DNA from: BJGO01 sp039810885
Lineage (GTDB): Bacteria; Bacteroidota; Bacteroidia; Chitinophagales; UBA10324
Reading direction: 5' to 3'
Length of the DNA: 64,000 nucleotides
Assembly: GCA_039810885.1 (NCBI GenBank)
Contig: JBDHXV010000007.1
Span: 1 to 64,000 of the forward strand
Shown: positions 44,680-54,285 of the stretch, one piece after another
Layout: each line of letters opens with the position of its first letter
Position numbering within the stretch: position 1 is the stretch's first letter
The notes under the pieces: model-generated
The model's database searches: none
What the model was told of the DNA's origin: nothing
The model's input: the letters and a program-made list of their open reading frames with translations, nothing else
Made by a program: the position numbers and the translations under genes

Positions 44680-45591
44680 ATGTCAACATCTCTTTGGTTC
44701 GATATCAAAACACAGTTCCTGCAATCTTCTTCGAGGTTAACACAACTTATTATTGCAAATGTTCTGGTATTCATACTGCTTGGAATGGTTCGTCTCATCT
44801 ATTTCTTTACTAATGATTTAAGAACGTTTGATGGCATTACGGAATATGTGGGTTTGTCGCCGCATATCCCCACAGTCCTAAATCACCCGTGGACACTTGT
44901 AACTTATGCTTTTGTGCATTTCTCCTTTTTTCATCTGCTATTTAACATGTTAATATTGTATTGGGTGGGGATTATTTTGACCGATTTCCTTGGTGATAAA
45001 AAGTTGTGGCCACTTTATTTGATGGCTTCATGGTGTGGAGGGGTCTTGTATATAATAATCTATAATTTGTTTCCGGTATTTAAAGTATCAGCATTTAGCC
45101 CTACGATGATTGGAGCATCGGCTGGAGTATTAGGCATTGTATTCGCCGCAGCCACATTAGTTCCGGATTATACAATATATCTCTTGCTACTTGGCCCGGT
45201 GCGATTAAAGTGGATTGCACTGACATTGATTCTTATTGATTTAATTGCCATTCCATTAGGAAATGCCGGAGGGCATATCGCCCATTTAGGTGGAGCAGTG
45301 TTTGGATATTTATTTATTAAATCACTTAATAACGGAACAGATTTGAGTTCGTGGTGGCCCCTTCTTATCGGAACGTTTCAACCTAAAAAAAGAAGCCGCC
45401 GTTATTTGAAAGCGGATCAAGGCGGAGCAACAAAACAAAATCAATATAATGTAAAATCAAGGGCAGAGCAATCGGCACAACAACGGGTGGACATCATATT
45501 GGATAAAATAGCACAATCCGGGTATGAAAGTTTAACAAAGGAAGAGAAGACCTTTTTATTTAATTACAGTAACACGAATAAGAAAGAATGA
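44680..45591 (+). CDS. Rhomboid family intramembrane serine protease (second of two)
   Basis: A 303-residue membrane protease with Ser147 in GASAGVLG and His202 in AHLGG. HFSFFHLLFNMLILYW supplies the TM2 motif. A cytosolic C-terminal tail (about 228-303) resembles the DUF6576 tail found in Bacteroidota rhomboids, with QSAQQRVDIILDKIAQSGYESLTKEEKTFL. It lies 13 bp after its paralogue and overlaps the next gene in an ATGA junction. Confidence 0.92.
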   Translation: MSTSLWFDIKTQFLQSSSRLTQLIIANVLVFILLGMVRLIYFFTNDLRTFDGITEYVGLSPHIPTVLNHPWTLVTYAFVHFSFFHLLFNMLILYWVGIILTDFLGDKKLWPLYLMASWCGGVLYIIIYNLFPVFKVSAFSPTMIGASAGVLGIVFAAATLVPDYTIYLLLLGPVRLKWIALTLILIDLIAIPLGNAGGHIAHLGGAVFGYLFIKSLNNGTDLSSWWPLLIGTFQPKKRSRRYLKADQGGATKQNQYNVKSRAEQSAQQRVDIILDKIAQSGYESLTKEEKTFLFNYSNTNKKE

Positions 45592-46706
45592 TTCGTGTAT
45601 TGAATTACCTCAAGCGATTTTTGATATTGCTTACCGTAATGTGGATTACCGCATTAACGGCATCTGTGCTGGCTCAATATATTAATCCGCACTCTTTTTG
45701 GTATTTTTCTCCGGCAGGCTGGTTATTTCCGATTTTGTTTGTCGTTAACTTTTTTTTGCTTGGTTTTTGGATTCTTGTTCGCATTAAATACAGCTTGCTC
45801 CCGTTATCGGCATTACTCATTTCCTTGCCTTTGGTGCGTGATTTCGTTTCATTTGGTTTTAATAAATACAAACCCAATAAAGAAACGGAACACATTCGTA
45901 TCATGTCTTATAATGTAAGAAATTTTGATTTATATAACTGGAGCCACAACGAGCAATCCCGCAAAGGAATGCTTGCCATCATTGATAATGAAGACCCCAA
46001 TATCGTCTGCTTTCAAGAGTATTATACACAAGATACCGGGTTTTACAACAACACAGATTTACTTAAAACCAAAATTGGATTTGAGCAAACCCACGTTGAA
46101 ATAAATTATACGTTATACAAAACGCACCACTGGGGAATTGCTACGTTTACTAACTACCCGATAATTAACAAAGGGGTAGTAAAGTTTGATACAAAAACAA
46201 AAAATATTGCGATATATACCGACATTGCCACTCCTCTGGATACAGTTCGTGTATTTAACGTACATCTACAATCTTATCGATTGGGCAAACAAGATTTCGA
46301 TTATATCGATCGGCTACAACAAGGGGTTTCTATAGATAAAGAATCAAATAAACGTATTATACAAAAACTTAGGATAGCGTTTAGCATGCGTGCAGAACAG
46401 GTAAGAGCGATAAAGGAGTATATTAACAATTCACCGTATAGAGTGATTGTATGTGGCGATTTCAACGATACGCCTATATCTTATGCTTATGATCAGCTTA
46501 CAAAAAAGTTAGAAGACAGCTTTTTAGAAGCCGGGTGGGGTATTGGACACACCTATATTAATCCCATTCCCCTATTTCGAATTGATTTTATACTAAAGGA
46601 TCCTGCTTTTGTAGCGTATGATTATCGAATTACACATAAAGACTTTTCAGACCATTATCCGATAACGGTATCATTAAGAAAATCTAATGTGGCCACTGAT
46701 GATTGA
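45588..46706 (+). CDS. Membrane-anchored endonuclease/exonuclease/phosphatase family protein
   Basis: A 372-residue protein with two or three hydrophobic segments in the first 90 residues and an EEP domain after them. The catalytic motifs are SYNVRNFD, VCFQEYYT, VHLQSYR, VCGDFNDTP and SDHYPITVSL. EEP enzymes cut phosphodiester or phosphomonoester bonds in nucleic acids, lipids or phosphoinositides; the membrane anchor favours a lipid or extracytoplasmic substrate. It overlaps the second rhomboid gene by 4 bp. Confidence 0.88.
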   Translation: MIRVLNYLKRFLILLTVMWITALTASVLAQYINPHSFWYFSPAGWLFPILFVVNFFLLGFWILVRIKYSLLPLSALLISLPLVRDFVSFGFNKYKPNKETEHIRIMSYNVRNFDLYNWSHNEQSRKGMLAIIDNEDPNIVCFQEYYTQDTGFYNNTDLLKTKIGFEQTHVEINYTLYKTHHWGIATFTNYPIINKGVVKFDTKTKNIAIYTDIATPLDTVRVFNVHLQSYRLGKQDFDYIDRLQQGVSIDKESNKRIIQKLRIAFSMRAEQVRAIKEYINNSPYRVIVCGDFNDTPISYAYDQLTKKLEDSFLEAGWGIGHTYINPIPLFRIDFILKDPAFVAYDYRITHKDFSDHYPITVSLRKSNVATDD

Positions 46707-46749
46707 AGATGTAATAAGAAACAATCATTGAGTCAAATTATAAAAATCA

Positions 46750-48663
46750 TTATGCCATTTTTTTTAAAATCACAGCACACAAGGGCGGCAGGGATAGAAC
46801 AATTGAATTTGATTTACCCTGATAAGCCGTTTCAGTACTCGCAAACACCTTCTTTTTAAGATAACCACCCCCCCCCAATTTTTTATTATCGCTATTAAAC
46901 ACAACCCGCCAATGACCGGGCTCTTCTACTCCCATTCGATAATCTTCTCGAGGTACAGGGGTTAAGTTGAGAATAACCCAAACGGAATCAATGCACTCAA
47001 GCCCTTTTCTGCGATAAGCTAAAGTGCCACGCTCCCAATCAATAGAGTCTATCCATTCAAATCCGGTATAATCAAACTGCTTCTCATGTAGGGCTTTCTC
47101 TTTTCGATAAAGTTTATTTAATCCCTTAACCGTCTTTTGAATACCCTTATGCTTCTCATCCTCTAACAAATGCCAATCAAGGCTATGTTCATGATTCCAC
47201 TCTGCAAATTGAGCAAAATCATTTCCCATAAACAAAAGTTTGGCTCCGGGATGTGTAAACATATAAGCATAAACCAAGCGAAGGTTGGCAAACTTCTGCC
47301 ACTCGTCACCAGGCATTTTATTTATCATAGATCCCTTGCCGTGTACAACCTCATCATGTGAAAAGGGAAGCATAAAATTTTCTGTAAAGGCATAAGTTAA
47401 GCTAAAGGTTAACTGATCATGATGAAATTTCCGGTACACAGGGTCTATAGCAAAATATTTTAAGGTGTCGTGCATCCAACCCATCATCCACTTCATTCCA
47501 AAGCCCAATCCGCCGCTATGCGTGGGATGAGATACTCCGTTAAATGTGGTGCTCTCCTCCGCAATGGTTTGCACTTCCGGATAATGAGCATAAACCGTTT
47601 CGTTAAATTCCTTTAATAAAGAAATTGCTTCAAGGTTCTCTCTTCCACCGGATTCATTCGGAATCCATTCTCCTTCATTACGGGAGTAGTCGAGATAGAG
47701 CATAGACGCAACTGCATCAACACGAAGCCCATCAGCATGGTAACGATCTAACCAAAACAACGCATTGCTGATGATAAAACTACGCACTTCAAAACGCCCA
47801 TAGTTAAAAATATAACTCTTCCAATCCGGATGAAATCCCTTGCGGGCATCCTGATGTTCATATAAATAAGTGCCATCAAAACGATACAGCCCGTGTGCAT
47901 CGCCGGGATAATGCGATGGAACCCAGTCGAGAATAACACCGATGCCCGCTTGGTGCAAGGCATCAATCAAATACATGAAATCTTGCGGAGATCCAAAACG
48001 CGAAGAAGGAGCATAGTAGCCTGTAATCTGATAACCCCACGAGGGTGCATAAGGATGTTCCATCACCGGCATGAATTCCACATGTGTATATCCCATTTCT
48101 TTAACATAGGTAGTAAGGGAATGTGCCAGATGCTTATAGTCAAGAAACTTCTCAGGATGATGAGGGCTGCGCCGCCAAGAGCCGAGATGAACCTCATAAA
48201 CCGAAATTGGAGATTGCAGCGTGTTGCGATTTGCGCGCCTCTTCATCCAACGTGCATCGTCCCATTTATATTTTAGGTCCCAAACAATCGATGCCGTCAT
48301 TGGCGGTTGCTCCCAGAAAAAGGCGTAAGGATCGCCCTTATCAATAAGTTCATTTTGAGATGTGCGAATAGAATATTTATAGATAGATCCATTCCCGAGA
48401 TGTGGTATAAAACACTCCCAAATTCCACTGCCATCCGGTCGCAACGACATTTTATTGATTTGGCTGTTCCAACTATTAAAATTGCCGACTACCGAAACCT
48501 CTTGAGCATTAGGTGCCCATACAGCAAAGAACACGCCTTTGATGTTTTGATGTTCTACAAGGTGAGATCCCAATTTTTCATAAAGCCTATAATGTTTACC
48601 TACTTTAAATAATTCAATATCGAAAGAAGTAAGTAAACTAAATGAAGACTCTTTATCCACCAT
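46750..48663 (-). CDS. glgB: 1,4-alpha-glucan branching enzyme GlgB
   Basis: A GH13 branching enzyme that makes alpha-1,6 branches in glycogen. An N-terminal CBM48 domain (VFFAVWAPNAQEVSVVGNFNSWN) precedes the barrel. Motifs are DWVPSHYPGD, GLRVDAVAS (nucleophile Asp near 316), AEEST (acid/base) and PFSHDEVVHGKGS. The 637 residues are family length. A run of nine G on the coding strand (46868-46876 in window terms) encodes LGGGG near residue 597 in the C-terminal beta domain. No other glg gene is in the window. Confidence 0.95.
   Translation of the reverse strand: MVDKESSFSLLTSFDIELFKVGKHYRLYEKLGSHLVEHQNIKGVFFAVWAPNAQEVSVVGNFNSWNSQINKMSLRPDGSGIWECFIPHLGNGSIYKYSIRTSQNELIDKGDPYAFFWEQPPMTASIVWDLKYKWDDARWMKRRANRNTLQSPISVYEVHLGSWRRSPHHPEKFLDYKHLAHSLTTYVKEMGYTHVEFMPVMEHPYAPSWGYQITGYYAPSSRFGSPQDFMYLIDALHQAGIGVILDWVPSHYPGDAHGLYRFDGTYLYEHQDARKGFHPDWKSYIFNYGRFEVRSFIISNALFWLDRYHADGLRVDAVASMLYLDYSRNEGEWIPNESGGRENLEAISLLKEFNETVYAHYPEVQTIAEESTTFNGVSHPTHSGGLGFGMKWMMGWMHDTLKYFAIDPVYRKFHHDQLTFSLTYAFTENFMLPFSHDEVVHGKGSMINKMPGDEWQKFANLRLVYAYMFTHPGAKLLFMGNDFAQFAEWNHEHSLDWHLLEDEKHKGIQKTVKGLNKLYRKEKALHEKQFDYTGFEWIDSIDWERGTLAYRRKGLECIDSVWVILNLTPVPREDYRMGVEEPGHWRVVFNSDNKKLGGGGYLKKKVFASTETAYQGKSNSIVLSLPPLCAVILKKMA
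46868..46876. repeat. Homopolymer G9/C9 inside glgB
   Basis: Nine consecutive C on the plus strand (G on the coding strand) lie within the 3' part of glgB. The frame is intact with nine. Gain or loss of one base would shift the frame after about residue 597 of 637. Confidence 0.9.
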
Positions 48664-48904
48664 AGTGTTTTTCGGTATTGTTTCTCATCAGCATTAATAA
48701 TAACAGTAAGGCCTGGTTTTCGGTTTATTATTTTTAAAAATAAATAGTATGATTTGCTGCGTTTTCAAATGGAATTACAAAGTAAACCCCGGCTTGTCAA
48801 ATCTTAAAATTTTTGCACCCTATTATTATATCTGAAAGCAGGAGTATAGTGCATTCTATATAAAAAGTTGACAGAGACAAAAAATTGCTTCCTAATTTTA
48901 TCGA

Positions 48905-51220
48905 ATGAGTTATTTAGAAACGCTCAACGAAGCACAGCGCAACGCCGTGATAAACACGGATGGACCGATTATAATAGTTGCCGGCCCCGGCTCAGGTAAA
49001 ACCAGAGTGCTGACTTATCGAATAGCGTATTTATTACAATATAAACGAGATGCAAATGACCGCCCCATTGATTCGTTTAGTGTACTAGCCCTCACATTCA
49101 CTAATAAGGCGGCAAAGGAAATGCGAGAGCGTGTGGAACACGTGGCCGGACTAGAAGCGCGCAATTTATATATCGGAACTTTTCACTCAGTATTTTCTCG
49201 CATTCTTCGATATGAAGCACAGCATATAGGCTATCCGCCTAATTTTTCTATTTACGATACGGACGATTCGCGTAATCTATTGAAATCAATTATCAAAGAA
49301 TTAGCATTAAATACAACCTATTATAAGCCCAATGTAGTTCATAACAGAATATCGGTAGCAAAAAACAGCTTAATGTCTCCCGAAGAATATGCAATGAACT
49401 TTAATCTACGTAACGAAGATGAGACTTCAGGAAAACCGAGGATGGCAGAAGTTTATAAAATATACAATGAACGATTATTCAGAGCCGGCGCCATGGATTT
49501 CGATGATCTGCTAATGAAGATGTACGAACTATTGAATAAAGTGCCACAAGTGTTGCATCGCTATCAAAATCGGTTCAAATACATTCTTATTGATGAGTTT
49601 CAAGACACAAATTTTGCACAATATGAGATTGTGAAAAAGTTGGCCGCCGTTCATGAAAACATTACGGTTGTTGGAGATGATGCACAAAGTATCTATTCTT
49701 TTAGAGGGGCAACCATTGCGAATATTCTAAATTTTCGTAAAGACTTCCCCGACACAAAAGAGTACAAATTGGAGCAGAATTATCGCAGTACACAACATAT
49801 AGTAAAGGCAGCAAATACGATCATCGCAAAGAATCGAAATCAAATACCTAAACAAATCTGGACAGAAAACCCCGGCGGCGATAAGATTAAGGTGTACAAG
49901 GCACTATCGGATAATGATGAAGGAAAGATAGTTGCAGATTTGATTTTTGAAGAACGGATGCGCTCACAAAGACGCAATCGCGACTTTGCGATTCTTTACC
50001 GAACCAATGCACAGTCGAGAGCCTTTGAAGAGGCCTTACGCAGATTAAATATTCCTTATATAGTCTATGGTGGGCTTAGTTTCTATCAGCGCAAAGAAGT
50101 AAAAGATTTACTGGCTTACTTGAGGCTTGCCGTAAATCATTATGACGAAGAGGCGTTAAAAAGAATTATAAATTATCCCACACGTGGTATTGGACAGAGC
50201 ACATTAGACAGAGCCGCACTTGCCGCTAAAGAACACAACATTCGTTTGTGGGACGTATTGGAAAACGCCGGAACGTACATGCCCGATAATCGATCGGCCC
50301 ATGCGGTAAGAGATTTTGTGACAATGATTAAAACCTTTGCGTTAGAGTTACAAACTAAAAACGCATTTGACCTCGCCACACACATTGCAAGAGTTTCGGG
50401 ATTGCATCAGGAGTTGCATAACGATAAAACAGTGGAAGGATTGAGTCGTTATGAGAACTTGCAGGAATTATTAAACGGAATCAGAGAATTCTCTGAAATG
50501 GAACAACCCGAAATAACGCCCGATGGTGAAGTGCTGGAAAGCATACAAACAGATAAATCTTTAGGACGATGGTTGCAAGAGATAACGCTCTTAACGGATG
50601 CCGATAAAAATGATGGCGATGATGATAAGGTGAAACTGATGACTATTCATGCGGCAAAAGGCCTTGAATTCCCGCTCGTCTTTGTTGTTGGATTAGAAGA
50701 AAATTTATTTCCGAGTATGATGAGCCTTGATAGCAGGGATGATTTAGAAGAAGAGCGTCGTTTGTTTTACGTGGCAATAACACGTGCAAAAGACAAGTTA
50801 CAGTTGTCATTTGCTGTTTCAAGATTTAAATATGGCAACCTGATCTACTGTGAACCAAGTCGCTTTTTAAGAGAAATAAATCCGGATAACTTGGAATTTA
50901 CCTTTTCACAATTATCGGAAACACGCCCTATACGAAAAGAAACACCTGTACGCAGCAGCATGAGCGCAATACCAAGAGAAACTATAAACACAACACACAA
51001 GCCAACAGATAACTTCGTTCCTGATGATGCTGCAACTATTCAATCGGGTATGGACGTGGAGCACCAGCGATTTGGCTTTGGTAAGGTTATGATGATTGAA
51101 GGAGGAGCGTCTGATCGAATGGCAACTATCTTTTTTAAAAATGGTATCGGTAACAAAAAACTGATGCTTCGCTTTGCCAAATTGCGCATTGTAAACAGAA
51201 ATACCTTCTCATTGAATTAA
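48905..51220 (+). CDS. pcrA: ATP-dependent DNA helicase of the UvrD/PcrA family
   Basis: A superfamily 1A 3'-5' helicase for nucleotide-excision repair and replication-fork upkeep. Helicase motifs are in order: LNEAQRNAV (Q motif), AGPGSGKTR (Walker A, 26-34), ALTFTNKAAKEMRERV (Ia), ILIDEFQDTN (II), VVGDDAQSIYSFRGA (III), LEQNYRST (IV), VKLMTIHAAKGLEFPLVF (V) and RRLFYVAITRAKDKL (VI). A C-terminal VEHQRFGFGKVMMIEGGASD is the Tudor-like polymerase-binding end. The 771 residues are normal for PcrA/UvrD. Confidence 0.95.
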   Translation: MSYLETLNEAQRNAVINTDGPIIIVAGPGSGKTRVLTYRIAYLLQYKRDANDRPIDSFSVLALTFTNKAAKEMRERVEHVAGLEARNLYIGTFHSVFSRILRYEAQHIGYPPNFSIYDTDDSRNLLKSIIKELALNTTYYKPNVVHNRISVAKNSLMSPEEYAMNFNLRNEDETSGKPRMAEVYKIYNERLFRAGAMDFDDLLMKMYELLNKVPQVLHRYQNRFKYILIDEFQDTNFAQYEIVKKLAAVHENITVVGDDAQSIYSFRGATIANILNFRKDFPDTKEYKLEQNYRSTQHIVKAANTIIAKNRNQIPKQIWTENPGGDKIKVYKALSDNDEGKIVADLIFEERMRSQRRNRDFAILYRTNAQSRAFEEALRRLNIPYIVYGGLSFYQRKEVKDLLAYLRLAVNHYDEEALKRIINYPTRGIGQSTLDRAALAAKEHNIRLWDVLENAGTYMPDNRSAHAVRDFVTMIKTFALELQTKNAFDLATHIARVSGLHQELHNDKTVEGLSRYENLQELLNGIREFSEMEQPEITPDGEVLESIQTDKSLGRWLQEITLLTDADKNDGDDDKVKLMTIHAAKGLEFPLVFVVGLEENLFPSMMSLDSRDDLEEERRLFYVAITRAKDKLQLSFAVSRFKYGNLIYCEPSRFLREINPDNLEFTFSQLSETRPIRKETPVRSSMSAIPRETINTTHKPTDNFVPDDAATIQSGMDVEHQRFGFGKVMMIEGGASDRMATIFFKNGIGNKKLMLRFAKLRIVNRNTFSLN

Positions 51221-51249
51221 TCGTTGATGTATAGAGCCCCTTTTATGTA

Positions 51250-51945
51250 ATGAAAAAGTATTTTGCCGTTGTTGGGTTCTTGTTTGTTTTTATAGTGACT
51301 CCTCGGGAGAGTTTTTCACAACGTTTTGTTGTTGTATCGGGTGTTGTCGTGGATTCGTTGACGCAACAAGCCATGGACAAAGCCACATTAATTCGATTAA
51401 GCGACAATAGAACTTTTATCACAGATAAGAGTGGATCGTTTGAAATTAGATGTACAGAGAATGATGCTATCCGTATTTCCTATGTAGGCTACTTTACGAT
51501 GCGTCTTGTTGTACGAAATATTCCCGACTCGATAATAGGATTAAAAAAGTTTACACGCATAGACATGCGACATGATATGAGCCAATTGCCGCTTATTGTA
51601 ATCAATGAGAATCCGCTAATGAAGAATAAGAAAGAAGACTCCATATACTATAAACATGCCTTGAAGCCTATGGAGGCCAGTGTCATGAATCCCATCTCTT
51701 TCTTATATGCACAGTTCAGTAAGAGCGAAAAGGAAAAAGAGCGACTTAGTGAAATTCTTCAACAGAAATACCTTGATGACGTGTTAAACTATCGCCTACC
51801 CAGACAACTGTTATTGAATATTACGGGAGATAAAACTTTTACTATAGATAAACTAAAAGAACGTTGTAAGCCCAGCGACTTTTTTATCCTAAATGCTTCT
51901 GATTATGAGTTGTATCAATGGGTAGAGCATTGTTTCTCGTACTAA
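51250..51945 (+). CDS. Secreted protein with a carboxypeptidase-regulatory-like (CarboxypepD_reg) domain
   Basis: A 231-residue protein with an N-terminal signal peptide (MKKYFAVVGFLFVFIVTPRESFSQ). It continues with SGVVVDSLTQQAMDKATLIRLSDNRTFITDKSGSFEIRCTENDAIRISYVGY, the beta-sandwich pattern seen in the N-terminal domain of TonB-dependent receptors. No barrel follows. The remainder is helical and unassigned (SKSEKEKERLSEILQQKYLDDVLNYRLPRQLL). Related small exported proteins are common in Bacteroidota; function is unknown. It converges on nadK with 7 bp between stops. Confidence 0.75.
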   Translation: MKKYFAVVGFLFVFIVTPRESFSQRFVVVSGVVVDSLTQQAMDKATLIRLSDNRTFITDKSGSFEIRCTENDAIRISYVGYFTMRLVVRNIPDSIIGLKKFTRIDMRHDMSQLPLIVINENPLMKNKKEDSIYYKHALKPMEASVMNPISFLYAQFSKSEKEKERLSEILQQKYLDDVLNYRLPRQLLLNITGDKTFTIDKLKERCKPSDFFILNASDYELYQWVEHCFSY

Positions 51946-51952
51946 GTATAAA

Positions 51953-52837
51953 TTACGAGCTCCTTCTCGAATCGCTTCCCCAGTTTAATTTGGTTGAGAG
52001 GGTTTGTAAAAAGCTATGATCGGGCAATCGAACAAGATTTAATACGTGGGGGCATTTCTTTATTGCAAGCAAGTAGGAAGAATCAATAGTTTCGATGCGG
52101 GAATCAAGCGTGCACAGATAGTTTAGATTTCTACCTTCTACTTCAAAGGAAATTACAGAGTTATCTGGAACGATAAACGGACGCACATTTAGGTTATGAG
52201 GAGATATAGGTGTAATTACAAAATCGCTTGATGCGGGGGCAATAATCGGGCCGCCACAACTGAGCGAATATCCGGTAGAACCGGTTGCGGTAGAAACGAT
52301 TAAACCATCTGCCCAATAGGAATTTAAAAACTCGCCATTTAAATAAGCATGAATCGTCAACATAGAAGAAGTATCCTTCTTAACTATTGTAAACTCGTTT
52401 AACGCATAGTTCAGGTCACCAAATAGGGGCGGTGTAGATTCCAATAAAACCATTGTGCGCTTATCAATACTGAACGTACCATTATACAAGCAGTCGAGTG
52501 CATCATTAATCTCATTCTTACCCACATTAGCTAAAAACCCAAGTCGCCCGAGGTTAACACCCATCACGGGTATGTTATAGTGTCGAACGTAGGTTGCTGC
52601 ATCAAGTAAAGTTCCGTCCCCGCCAAGGCTGATAAAGTAATTTGCTGTGTTGCTAATTTCTTCATGCATATTGAATAATAAAAACTCAGAGGGGATTTCT
52701 ATATACTGTTTCAGCTCATTGTAATAGCGTTCATGTATTTGTACATTAATTTTTCTATTGCGTAAAGCAAAAAGAAACTTTTGTACAAATGCTACATCAC
52801 GCACATGAATGGTTCTGCTATAGAGCGCAATATTCAT
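51953..52837 (-). CDS. nadK: NAD kinase
   Basis: Phosphorylates NAD to NADP using ATP. Diagnostic motifs are SLGGDGTLLDAATYV, GVNLGRLGFLANV, ALNEFTIVK and STATGSTGYSLSCGGPII. The 294 residues are normal. It is the last gene of a reverse-strand group and follows the POTRA/barrel gene by 5 bp, an arrangement I recall as common in Bacteroidota. Confidence 0.96.
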   Translation of the reverse strand: MNIALYSRTIHVRDVAFVQKFLFALRNRKINVQIHERYYNELKQYIEIPSEFLLFNMHEEISNTANYFISLGGDGTLLDAATYVRHYNIPVMGVNLGRLGFLANVGKNEINDALDCLYNGTFSIDKRTMVLLESTPPLFGDLNYALNEFTIVKKDTSSMLTIHAYLNGEFLNSYWADGLIVSTATGSTGYSLSCGGPIIAPASSDFVITPISPHNLNVRPFIVPDNSVISFEVEGRNLNYLCTLDSRIETIDSSYLLAIKKCPHVLNLVRLPDHSFLQTLSTKLNWGSDSRRSS

Positions 52838-52842
52838 AGAGT

Positions 52843-54285
52843 TTAAAATAACCCGGAAAGGTGTAAATATAGACCTTTTTCAAAGCGATGATTGACGTTG
52901 TATTCTATACGCAAGCCCAAATCATATCCCGTGGTGATATCAATGCCTAATCCCGCACTACGCAACAAAGTGTTCGCAAGCGGATTGTCTGTACGGCGTG
53001 TTTGATCTATGGCATACCCCGTTTCTATTAAAAATTTAGGATAGATATATATGGGGATATAAGAATTTAACTTTTGAAATGGAGTAATTAAGGGAAGCCT
53101 GAACCACCACAACTGGTATTTCAATTGTGTTTTAAGTATTCCATAAGACTGTGCATCTATCACGTAGTATTCGTATCCGGCAACATAATCATTCTTGTAT
53201 CCCAACCCACGTTGATTATAATAGGGTTGAAAAACAGGAAAAGAAATCTTTGAACGAAATATCGCAGAAGCGTACCACTTCTTATGGAGGAACATATATT
53301 TAGCATAAACGAGATAGAACGCAGTTATATCCGCATTACTTAGGAGACGCCCAGTGCCTGTTTTGTTTATGGTAAACTCAACGTAAGAACCTTTTAATGG
53401 ATAAGTTGCCCAATCACGGTGATCATTAATAATAGAGTAGCGAATTGCAAGATATTGTTGTGTTTTGGATGAATCAAAATAAAACGAGTTTAACCTATAT
53501 ATCGTATCACTGATGGATGCATGATTATATCCAAGAGAAAAAATTTGTCTTAAATGAATATGAGGCTTAAAAGTAAAATCAACATCAGCACCCCAACTGT
53601 TTCGTAGATATTGGTTGTCTTCCCAAAAAAATTGCTCGTTATTTTCGCTGTTGTAATACTGTAAGGTTCTGTTTCGAGTGGCATAAGCCCGAGCTTTAAG
53701 CCCGAAGTTCATCTGCTTATTAATGAAAGGCATACTATATCCGACTTCAACACGCTGCGCAAACCCTCCAAGTAGAGTAATAAAAAGATCCTCATCGCGC
53801 CCTCGAACATTTTGTTGTAAGAAATGACCGCCATATTGCACGCGCCGCAAGTCGGCTTTATGCGTTACCCACCAAGTATTAAAATTTCTATCATAAATAT
53901 CAAACGATGCCATAGGAAGGGTGTACCAGCGCTCTTTTACCGTGATATAAACATCGATATCATTTTTATACCAATTCTTTATATTGAACTGCACATCAAT
54001 AAAAAGTTGAAGGTTATTTAGATTGCTCTTATTCTCTTCAAATATTGAGTTGAGTAGTTTTAATGAAATTGAATCTCCCGGGGCAAACGTTAAATGACGC
54101 AGGATAATGAAATCTTTCGTCCTTTTATTCCCTTCAATTACGATGTTGCGTATATAAAGAGATATTGGCTTATACATTACGGTGCTGTCCATGCTCTGGG
54201 CAAGAGCATTTTTTGAAATCCAACAAGCGATTATAAAAATTACACCTGATAGAGATAACGTGAGTCGAGAAGTGGCCCTAAACAT
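52843..54285 (-). CDS. BamA/TamA-like outer-membrane beta-barrel protein with a single POTRA domain
   Basis: A 480-residue exported protein. The signal peptide ends near ALAQ. One POTRA-like domain (about 45-125: IRNIVIEGNKRTKDFIILRHLTFAPGDSI) precedes a beta-barrel of the surface-antigen/D15 type. The barrel contains KGSYVEFTINKTG and YYNQRGLGYKNDYVAGYEYYV, and the C-terminus ends in aromatic LHLSGLF. It is too short for BamA, which has five POTRA domains, and is probably a lineage-specific insertion or translocation factor. Its start overlaps the CBS gene by 8 bp. Confidence 0.85.
   Translation of the reverse strand: MFRATSRLTLSLSGVIFIIACWISKNALAQSMDSTVMYKPISLYIRNIVIEGNKRTKDFIILRHLTFAPGDSISLKLLNSIFEENKSNLNNLQLFIDVQFNIKNWYKNDIDVYITVKERWYTLPMASFDIYDRNFNTWWVTHKADLRRVQYGGHFLQQNVRGRDEDLFITLLGGFAQRVEVGYSMPFINKQMNFGLKARAYATRNRTLQYYNSENNEQFFWEDNQYLRNSWGADVDFTFKPHIHLRQIFSLGYNHASISDTIYRLNSFYFDSSKTQQYLAIRYSIINDHRDWATYPLKGSYVEFTINKTGTGRLLSNADITAFYLVYAKYMFLHKKWYASAIFRSKISFPVFQPYYNQRGLGYKNDYVAGYEYYVIDAQSYGILKTQLKYQLWWFRLPLITPFQKLNSYIPIYIYPKFLIETGYAIDQTRRTDNPLANTLLRSAGLGIDITTGYDLGLRIEYNVNHRFEKGLYLHLSGLF

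Noticed and set aside
46699..46728. ATGATTG/CAATCAT hairpin between the EEP gene and glgB as a bidirectional terminator
   Set aside because: Stem of only 7 AT-rich pairs with a 16-base loop and no T tract.
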